From positions 1 through 9,764 of the forward strand of contig DATFAS010000180.1 in NCBI GenBank assembly GCA_035254305.1: a stretch of DNA of 9,764 nucleotides, in the 5' to 3' direction. Positions 5,376 to 9,764 of this stretch are shown piece by piece (the first letter of the stretch is position 1; each line of letters opens with the position of its first letter). Both the position numbers and the translations under genes were made by a program. This DNA is from DATFAS01 sp035254305. Its GTDB lineage: Bacteria > Bacillota > Bacilli > Aneurinibacillales > RAOX-1. The notes below the pieces were generated by a model. The model did not search any database, had not been told where the DNA came from, and worked only from the letters and a program-made list of their open reading frames with translations.

Positions 5376-6005
5376 TTATTCTGGATCTGGGGGATACAGC
5401 AAACTTAAACCACTCGCATGATGAGGGCCAAGTAGTGATAGCCTTGTCAACTGTGTAGCCATATAATGCGGTGAATAGGGCATATTGTTTTCAAGCCAAT
5501 ACATGATAAGTCCGAGTAGGGCAGCACTTTGGTAGCGTGTGACAATTTCTTTTGGCACCAACAGCTGCTCTTCATCTGATTGAATAAGTGAGAAGCGCTG
5601 ATAGAAAGCCTCTCTTAAAACCTTAAGCATACGACTCGTAAATCCAAGATTCCCTTTTTGCCCTAGCATGACCTTATAGAAGGTGGCATGTTCTGCAATG
5701 TGTTCGAATAAGCGAACAATAGAGGAAAATGGTTTATTATAACCAAATGATGTGGCTTCCGGATTTCCCGTAGGAGCCAAAGTATGAATAAGTTGTTCTA
5801 ACATTTCATCCATACTCTGCTCTAATAGATCATATTTATCACGAAAATGTAGATAAAAGGTTGCCCGATTCAAATCAGCACGTTTAGTAAGATCAAGAAC
5901 GGTGATCGAGTCAAATCCTTTCTCTTCAATTAATGATACCAATGCTTCCTGAAGATAACGGCGGGAACGTTTCACACGTGGGTCAACTGCTTTATCTTTC
6001 GGCAT
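5376..6005 (-). CDS. TetR-family regulator, probable repressor of the efflux operon
   Basis: A 209-residue TetR/AcrR regulator. The N-terminal helix-turn-helix is at about 24-60, with ITVLDLTKRADLNRATFYLHF (34-54) carrying the turn and recognition helix ending in the diagnostic TFYLHF. The C-terminal ligand/dimer half (FYKVMLGQKGNLGF near 109-122, LLGLIMYWLENNMPYSPHYMA near 163-183) matches the TetR_C_8-type region common in Firmicutes. ATG at 6005 has GGAGA 6-7 nt upstream. It is divergent from the two-adaptor pump, and related palindromes lie at its own -35 and between the two genes, so I infer that it represses itself and the pump. No terminator is visible after it, so transcription may run on into the marR operon. 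Confidence 0.9.
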   Translation of the reverse strand: MPKDKAVDPRVKRSRRYLQEALVSLIEEKGFDSITVLDLTKRADLNRATFYLHFRDKYDLLEQSMDEMLEQLIHTLAPTGNPEATSFGYNKPFSSIVRLFEHIAEHATFYKVMLGQKGNLGFTSRMLKVLREAFYQRFSLIQSDEEQLLVPKEIVTRYQSAALLGLIMYWLENNMPYSPHYMATQLTRLSLLGPHHASGLSLLYPPDPE

Positions 6006-6043
6006 AACATGTCTCCTAAACTAAATTTTTTTTGTATAAGTGA

Positions 6044-6074
6044 ATTATAAGCAACAATAGGTTGCTAAATCAAC
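6044..6074 (-). promoter_or_regulatory. tetR promoter with operator dyads
   Basis: On the minus strand TTGATT (plus 6068-6073), an 18-bp spacer and TATAAT (plus 6044-6049). The spacer is almost entirely filled by AGCAAC-N5-GTTGCT (6050-6066). A second, overlapping dyad, GTTGCTAAATCAAC on the plus strand (6061-6074), covers the -35 and matches the box at 6150-6163 at 12 of 14 positions when its minus strand is read. A TetR dimer bound to either would shut off its own gene. Confidence 0.65.
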
Positions 6075-6149
6075 ATAATGTCGTTTAAATTAACAGTTAG
6101 ATTATTTATGTCGATTATCGATGACTTAGGATACAATTTTAAATAATGT

Positions 6150-6163
6150 GTTGATTAATCAAC
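6150..6163. promoter_or_regulatory. Perfect candidate TetR box
   Basis: GTTGATTAATCAAC is a perfect 14-bp palindrome lying between the divergent genes. Its GTTGATT half site recurs at the tetR -35, which argues that one protein, the adjacent TetR regulator, binds both. It lies upstream of the best TATAAT for the pump, and just downstream of a weaker possible -10 (TACAAT, 6132-6137), so which promoter it governs is not settled. Confidence 0.55.
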
Positions 6164-6184
6164 TGAATGTGTAGAAATTGTCGG

Positions 6185-6213
6185 TTGTTTGAATGTTTTC
6201 ATGCATATATAAT
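6185..6213 (+). promoter_or_regulatory. Candidate promoter of the pump operon
   Basis: TTGTTT (6185-6190, TTG conserved), a 17-bp spacer and a perfect TATAAT (6208-6213). Transcription would start near 6220, producing a leader of about 106 nt that contains the small ORF and terminator described below. The -35 is weak, so the call rests mainly on the -10 and spacing. Confidence 0.5.
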
Positions 6214-6241
6214 TTTTCCATGTAAGGCAAGCATTTATGTC

Positions 6242-6265
6242 ATGATCAAATGGTTAGAAAAGTAA
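6242..6265 (+). CDS. Possible 7-codon leader peptide (MIKWLEK)
   Basis: ATG ATC AAA TGG TTA GAA AAG TAA lies in the predicted pump leader, ending just before the terminator stem. Its start overlaps the stop of an even shorter ATG-TCA-TGA reading frame (6237-6245), which has AAGG 9 nt upstream, so ribosomes may reach MIKWLEK by re-initiation. The ORF covers almost all of the 5' half of the hairpin that competes with the terminator, the layout expected of a translation-sensing attenuator. Short ORFs arise easily by chance and its own SD spacing is long, so confidence is modest. Confidence 0.35.
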   Translation: MIKWLEK

Positions 6266-6272
6266 CGTTTGA
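6246..6272 (+). promoter_or_regulatory. Candidate antiterminator hairpin
   Basis: TCAAATG (6246-6252) can pair with CGTTTGA (6266-6272), and after a bulged G, TTA (6254-6256) pairs with TAA (6263-6265), around loop GAAAAG. It uses bases 6267-6272, which are the first six of the terminator's 5' arm, so the two structures exclude each other. It is AU-rich and weaker than the terminator, so it would act only during transcription or with help. Confidence 0.35.
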
Positions 6273-6297
6273 GGATTAACCTCAAACTCTTTTTTTG
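6267..6297 (+). terminator. Intrinsic terminator inside the pump leader
   Basis: GTTTGAGG (6267-6274) and CCTCAAAC (6280-6287) form a perfect 8-bp stem with a 5-nt loop, followed by TCTTTTTTTG (T-run 6290-6296). It works only in the plus direction. Since the gene to the left is divergent, no upstream plus-strand gene in the window needs terminating; the hairpin can only act on transcripts begun in this intergenic region, that is, on the pump operon itself. Confidence 0.8.
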
Positions 6298-6325
6298 AGA
6301 AAAAATAAAGGGGAGTAAACAGAAT

Positions 6326-6982
6326 ATGAAAAGAAAAGCAATACTCTACATTATTCTTATCCTTATGATTGTGGTAGGTGGAGGGATTGGTTACTACTAC
6401 TGGTACCAGGGTTCCCATTATGTTTCAACAGAGGATGCTCGTATCGATGGGGATACCTATCGTGTGATGCCACGTATCTCAGGTAAGTTGACTTCCTTAC
6501 AAATGAAGGAAGGCGAGACCGTTTTAGCTGATCAAATCGTCGGGCAGCAAGATACGGTCAATCTAACGACAGGGTTATTAGATAACGCAAATCTTCGTGC
6601 ACCCATCACGGGTACGGTTATGAAGACTTTGGCTAAAGAAGGAGAAGTTGTCTCTCCAGGCCAACCGATTGCATTAGTGGTAGATAAAAGCCATTTATAT
6701 GTTTCAGCCAATATTGAAGAAACCAATATTAACCGAATTAAGCTAGGAGAAGTGGTTGAGTTCACGATCGATAGCTTCCCAGGTCATACGTTATATGGAA
6801 AGGTAACGGAGATTGGCAATGGTACTAACTCCAGCTTCTCTTTGCTGCCAGCCGTTAATACGAGTGGTAACTTTACCAAAGTGACCCAACGAATTCAAAT
6901 CAAGATGTCTATTGATGATCAACAAGGATTAGCACTATCACCCGGTATGAATGTCTTCCTCAAAATCCATGTGAAAGGATAA
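6326..6982 (+). CDS. Short EmrA/HlyD-type membrane-fusion adaptor (YhbJ-like)
   Basis: A 218-residue adaptor with one N-terminal membrane anchor (residues 5-27) and an extracytoplasmic domain. The EmrA signature is clear: YVSTEDARIDGD (32-43), first half of the lipoyl/barrel-sandwich (VMPRISGKLTSLQMKEGETV), second half LRAPITGTVMK (90-100), and a beta-barrel closing with TQRIQIKMSID and LSPGMNVFLKI. Typical EmrA proteins are near 390 residues with a long coiled-coil hairpin between the lipoyl halves. Here only about 14 residues (76-89) join them, so the hairpin is absent, as in B. subtilis YhbJ. The frame is intact, so this is a designed short form and not a frameshift. SD AAGGGGAG (6308-6315) is 10 nt from the ATG. 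The second adaptor starts 4 nt after its stop. Confidence 0.9.
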   Translation: MKRKAILYIILILMIVVGGGIGYYYWYQGSHYVSTEDARIDGDTYRVMPRISGKLTSLQMKEGETVLADQIVGQQDTVNLTTGLLDNANLRAPITGTVMKTLAKEGEVVSPGQPIALVVDKSHLYVSANIEETNINRIKLGEVVEFTIDSFPGHTLYGKVTEIGNGTNSSFSLLPAVNTSGNFTKVTQRIQIKMSIDDQQGLALSPGMNVFLKIHVKG

Positions 6983-6986
6983 TCAG

Positions 6987-8267
6987 GTGAAGAAAATGAA
7001 ATCATCTCATTTATATAAACTATTAGCTGTAACAGTACTGACTTCAAGCTTTGCATTCATGGAGACAGGGTGTAACTCGGCTGCTCCAGCTAGTGGGCAA
7101 GAGTTATCAGGAATTTCTGTCAAAGTCATTAAATTAGGATCATCCACTACCGATGCGAATTTAAGCGGGAAAATCGTTGTAGATCAACAGGTTAAGGTGG
7201 TCTCTAAAATATCAGGCAAAATAGCTAGCGTGAATGCAAAAGAAGGCACAGTAGTGAAAAAAGGAGACGTAATCGTTCAACTTGAAACCGGTGATTTCGA
7301 ACAGAAAATCAGCCAAGCACAAGCTGCTGTAGCGATCGCACAGGCACAGCTTGCAGATGCTAAAGCAGGGGCAAGACAACCGGATATTGACCAAGCAAAT
7401 AGCGGGATTAGTACAGCAAAGGCTGCCATCGGACAAGCGAAAGCAGCTCTTGATAATGCTCAAACCAATTATGACCGCACGAAGGCATTATTCGATGCAG
7501 GAGCTGCACCACAAAGCAGTCTAGATTCAACTACAACCGATTTAGAAAGTAAAAAAGCAGCGTATAGCCAGGCTGAAGCTGGGCTGTCTTCCTCTCAAGC
7601 AAAGCTTGACTTACTTTTAGCTGGGCCTAGGCCGGATGCGGTGAAAGCTCTGGAAGCAGCTGTAAGTAATGCACAGGCCGCCTTAGATATTCAGCAAAGT
7701 AGTTTGAAGGATGCGACCATTGTTGCTCCGCTGGATGGGATTGTAACGGAAAAGTCCATGAATCCTGGAGAAATGGCTGCACCGGGTGTGCCTTTGCTTA
7801 CAGTGGTAAATATGAATAATGTTTTCCTACAAGTAAGTGTATCCCAAAATCAGATCACCCAAGTGAAACAAGGGGACGATATTGACGTCTATGTTGATGG
7901 AGTAGAGAAACCATTTAAGGGAGTTATTGATTATGTAAGTCCACTTTCTGACGCAACCAATAATACCTTTCCAGTGAAAATAAAGATAGATAACACTTCA
8001 GGTGCTCTTCGTGCTGGAATGATTGCCAAGGTTGCTTTGGACAGCTCGCAGAAGGGGATTGAGGTGCCGAAATCCGCTTTAGTTCAGAAGGATAATAAAA
8101 ATTATGTATATAAATTAGACGGGAATATCGTCCATCTAGTTGAAGTCAATCCACAAGAAAAAGATAAAGATTGGGTATTCGTTAAAAATGGCCTCATAGC
8201 TAAAGACCAGGTAGTCATCAACCCAAGCTCACAGCTTACAGATGGAGCGAAGGTATTGGCAAACTAA
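6987..8267 (+). CDS. Long HlyD-family efflux adaptor with signal peptide and coiled coil
   Basis: A 426-residue adaptor. It has a basic N-terminus and hydrophobic core (1-26), then METGC with Cys29: a probable lipoprotein anchor, though Glu at -3 is atypical. Next come lipoyl half 1 (VVSKISGKIASVNAKEGTVVKKGDVIVQL, split over 71-99), an Ala/Gln-rich coiled-coil hairpin (about 103-242), lipoyl half 2 (DATIVAPLDGIVTEK, 242-256), a beta-barrel (278-350) and a membrane-proximal domain. The hairpin tip has Arg164, Leu168 and Asp180 of the R-L-S-D motif used by Gram-negative adaptors to dock TolC, but Pro175 replaces Ser. Two AGxRPD-like segments (127-133, 212-217) mirror each other in the two helices. 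GTG 6987 has AAAGGA 7 nt upstream; ATG 6996 with AGGTGA is nearly as good. Its place between an anchor-type adaptor and an MFS pump implies one complex. Confidence 0.9.
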   Translation: MKKMKSSHLYKLLAVTVLTSSFAFMETGCNSAAPASGQELSGISVKVIKLGSSTTDANLSGKIVVDQQVKVVSKISGKIASVNAKEGTVVKKGDVIVQLETGDFEQKISQAQAAVAIAQAQLADAKAGARQPDIDQANSGISTAKAAIGQAKAALDNAQTNYDRTKALFDAGAAPQSSLDSTTTDLESKKAAYSQAEAGLSSSQAKLDLLLAGPRPDAVKALEAAVSNAQAALDIQQSSLKDATIVAPLDGIVTEKSMNPGEMAAPGVPLLTVVNMNNVFLQVSVSQNQITQVKQGDDIDVYVDGVEKPFKGVIDYVSPLSDATNNTFPVKIKIDNTSGALRAGMIAKVALDSSQKGIEVPKSALVQKDNKNYVYKLDGNIVHLVEVNPQEKDKDWVFVKNGLIAKDQVVINPSSQLTDGAKVLAN

Positions 8268-8284
8268 AAAGGATGGTGAAAAGC

Positions 8285-9764
8285 ATGACGGAAGAAAAAA
8301 ACTCCGGGAAATGGCTTGCGCTGATTGCCATCATTTTGGGGGCCTTTGTGGCCGTATTAAATAATAGTTTAATCAACGTTGCCCTACCTGAAATGGTAAA
8401 TGTATTTGGTTCCTCGACAGATGTCATTCAGTGGGTATTAACAGGGTATATGCTGGCGAATGCTGTTGTTATACCTATGTCTGGTTTTCTTGGTGATCGA
8501 TTTGGCTATAAGAAGGTATTTGTCGTGTCCCTTGCTGGATTCACGATTGGTTCCTTGCTTTGCGGTTTAGCCTGGAGTGATAGTAGCTTGATTGGGTTTC
8601 GGATCATTCAAGGCCTCGCAGGAGGATTAATCTCTCCATTAAGTATGGCCATTATATACAGTATTATGCCACGCCACCAGATTGGTACAGCTCTTGGAAT
8701 ATGGGGAATAGCTGCTATGGCGGCACCTGCCATTGGCCCTACAGCGAGTGGATATCTTATACAGTATCTGAATTGGCGCTTCTTATTCTTTATTTGCGTC
8801 CCAATCGGCGCTTTTGCTGTGTTAATGGGAGTTTTACTCTTGAAGGAAACTCCCAAACGAGAAGGAACCACATTTGATTGGCAAGGTGCTGTGCTCTCCA
8901 TTATCTTTTTTGGCAGTTTACTACTAGCGCTTAGTAAAGGAAATTCGGAAGGATGGACATCCTTTTTTATTGTTTCATTATTCTTTGTCTCGGTCTTTAG
9001 TATGTTGTTATTAATTTGGGTGGAGACAGGAAAACAACAGCCACTTCTGGATCTTCGTTTTTTTAAGAATCCGATTTTTACTTTAAGTGTCATCTGTTCA
9101 AGCTTAGTCATGATGGGCTTATATGGAGGGACCTTCTTAACTCCTCTTTACCTGCAAAATGTACAAGTTCTTACCCCGATTCAAACGGGACTTGTCATGA
9201 TGCCCCAATCTGTTGCTATGGCCTTGATGATGCCGGTCAGTGGAAAACTCTTTGATAAAATCGGGGTCGTTCCTCTTGCCTTTACTGGATTAATTTTAAT
9301 GGGAACGACAACCTTTGAGCTTCATCGGTTAACGATTGATACACCGAATCATTGGTTGGACTTTGTTCTCACTCTTCGCGGACTTGGTATTGGCTTATGT
9401 ATGATGCCTCTGACAACCGTTGGGATGAATGCCGTTCCTAAAGAGGCAGTTGGCCGGGCTTCATCGGTATCCAATGTAATTCGACAAGTGGCCGGGACGA
9501 TGGCCATAGCGATTCTCACCATGCTCATGATGAACCGTCAGGTCTTTCATGGAAATGAAATATCGGAGAATATTCAGATAGGATCATTCCAAGCTTCACA
9601 GCTACTTAGTCAGCTTACTACTGGCTACTATCAAATGGGTGCAGACCTATCGACCTCCTCAGCGGGAGCAACCTATATCTTGTTCGGCTGGATCCAAAAA
9701 GAAGCATTATCCCGTTCCATTGCCGATACGTTCATGGCTTCTTCTTTACCCTTATTTATTTGTA
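8285..9764 (+). CDS. EmrB/QacA (DHA2) MFS drug transporter, 3' end cut by window
   Basis: The frame is open from ATG 8285 to the last base: 493 codons without a stop, so the C-terminus lies outside. GGTGA (8275-8279) is 5 nt upstream, and the gene begins 17 nt after the long adaptor. The protein has about 14 hydrophobic spans. Family motifs are VLNNSLINVALPEM (24-37) in span 1, motif A as SGFLGDRFGYKK (66-77) and a motif-C-like AMAAPAIGPTASGYL in span 5. The usual acidic residue of the DHA2 span-1 motif (LDxTIVNVALP) is Asn26 here, as in LmrB/YhcA-type members, so proton coupling may rely on other residues. Together with the adaptors it should export hydrophobic drugs by proton antiport. The relatives I know are about 480-530 residues, so little is missing. 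Confidence 0.92.
   Translation, partial: MTEEKNSGKWLALIAIILGAFVAVLNNSLINVALPEMVNVFGSSTDVIQWVLTGYMLANAVVIPMSGFLGDRFGYKKVFVVSLAGFTIGSLLCGLAWSDSSLIGFRIIQGLAGGLISPLSMAIIYSIMPRHQIGTALGIWGIAAMAAPAIGPTASGYLIQYLNWRFLFFICVPIGAFAVLMGVLLLKETPKREGTTFDWQGAVLSIIFFGSLLLALSKGNSEGWTSFFIVSLFFVSVFSMLLLIWVETGKQQPLLDLRFFKNPIFTLSVICSSLVMMGLYGGTFLTPLYLQNVQVLTPIQTGLVMMPQSVAMALMMPVSGKLFDKIGVVPLAFTGLILMGTTTFELHRLTIDTPNHWLDFVLTLRGLGIGLCMMPLTTVGMNAVPKEAVGRASSVSNVIRQVAGTMAIAILTMLMMNRQVFHGNEISENIQIGSFQASQLLSQLTTGYYQMGADLSTSSAGATYILFGWIQKEALSRSIADTFMASSLPLFIC

Larger units (their letters stand above)
6006..6325. other. 320-bp divergent control region between tetR and the pump operon
   Basis: No conventional gene fits here. 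From left to right it holds the tetR promoter with an operator-like dyad (6044-6074), a small TCGAT-N-ATCGA dyad (6111-6121), a perfect TetR-box candidate (6150-6163), a candidate pump promoter (6185-6213), a 7-codon leader ORF (6242-6265), a competing hairpin (6246-6272) and an intrinsic terminator (6267-6297) 29 nt before the first structural gene. The elements are listed separately. Confidence 0.75.

Noticed and set aside
6111..6121. TCGAT-N-ATCGA dyad in the divergent region
   Set aside because: It is short, unrelated to the GTTGATT boxes and not placed on a recognisable promoter element.
8608..9111. Minus-strand ORF of 167 codons
   Set aside because: It lies antisense to the EmrB-type carrier, whose plus-strand frame is continuous and carries all family motifs.

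Overview
The window is AT-rich, densely packed bacterial DNA with strong GGAGG-type ribosome binding sites, frequent TTG starts, sigma-A promoters and U-tailed hairpin terminators. The gene families have their closest recognisable relatives in Bacillus-type Firmicutes (YfmS-like soluble chemoreceptor, YbfB-like and YwoG-like MFS carriers, YhbJ/YhcA-like EmrAB pump). I infer a member of the Bacillales or a neighbouring Firmicute; the species cannot be named from the sequence. I saw no rRNA, tRNA, CRISPR array, insertion sequence or phage gene.

Left part (1-1260, minus strand). A 30-codon single-span membrane peptide (111-203) sits behind a good sigma-A promoter overlapped and preceded by two Fnr/CRP-type boxes (TGTGA-N6-TCACA/G). 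A soluble chemoreceptor gene (420-1247) lies to its right and ends in a U-tailed terminator.

Middle-left (1350-3650, plus strand). A 16-bp palindrome and a -10 element precede an operon of a YbfB-family MFS carrier, a 4-oxalocrotonate tautomerase-like enzyme that keeps Pro1 but lacks the usual active-site arginines, and a 69-codon protein of unknown function. A strong terminator closes it. A hemerythrin-like (HHE) protein gene follows with its own palindrome-rich promoter and meets the next operon head-on at a shared hairpin.

Middle-right (3670-6005, minus strand). A MarR regulator and a DHA1-type MFS carrier form a two-gene operon with a fully consensus promoter (TTGACA-N17-TATAAT) and a perfect palindromic operator at the transcription start. 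Upstream lies a TetR regulator gene transcribed divergently from the last operon.

Right part (6006-9764, plus strand). This is a three-gene drug-efflux operon: a short, membrane-anchored EmrA/HlyD-type adaptor without the usual coiled-coil hairpin, a second, long adaptor with a signal peptide and a long Ala-rich coiled coil, and a 14-span EmrB/QacA-type carrier cut by the window edge. Its 320-bp control region holds two related candidate TetR boxes, a promoter, and, within the predicted 5' leader, an intrinsic terminator preceded by a 7-codon ORF and a competing hairpin. This looks like transcription attenuation on top of TetR control and is the most interesting signal in the window, together with the two-adaptor pump and the Fnr-box-controlled micro-peptide.

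Taken together the region is a stress/detoxification neighbourhood: three different MFS carriers each with its own control sites, an iron-binding HHE protein and a chemoreceptor. It looks like ordinary chromosome rather than a mobile island.
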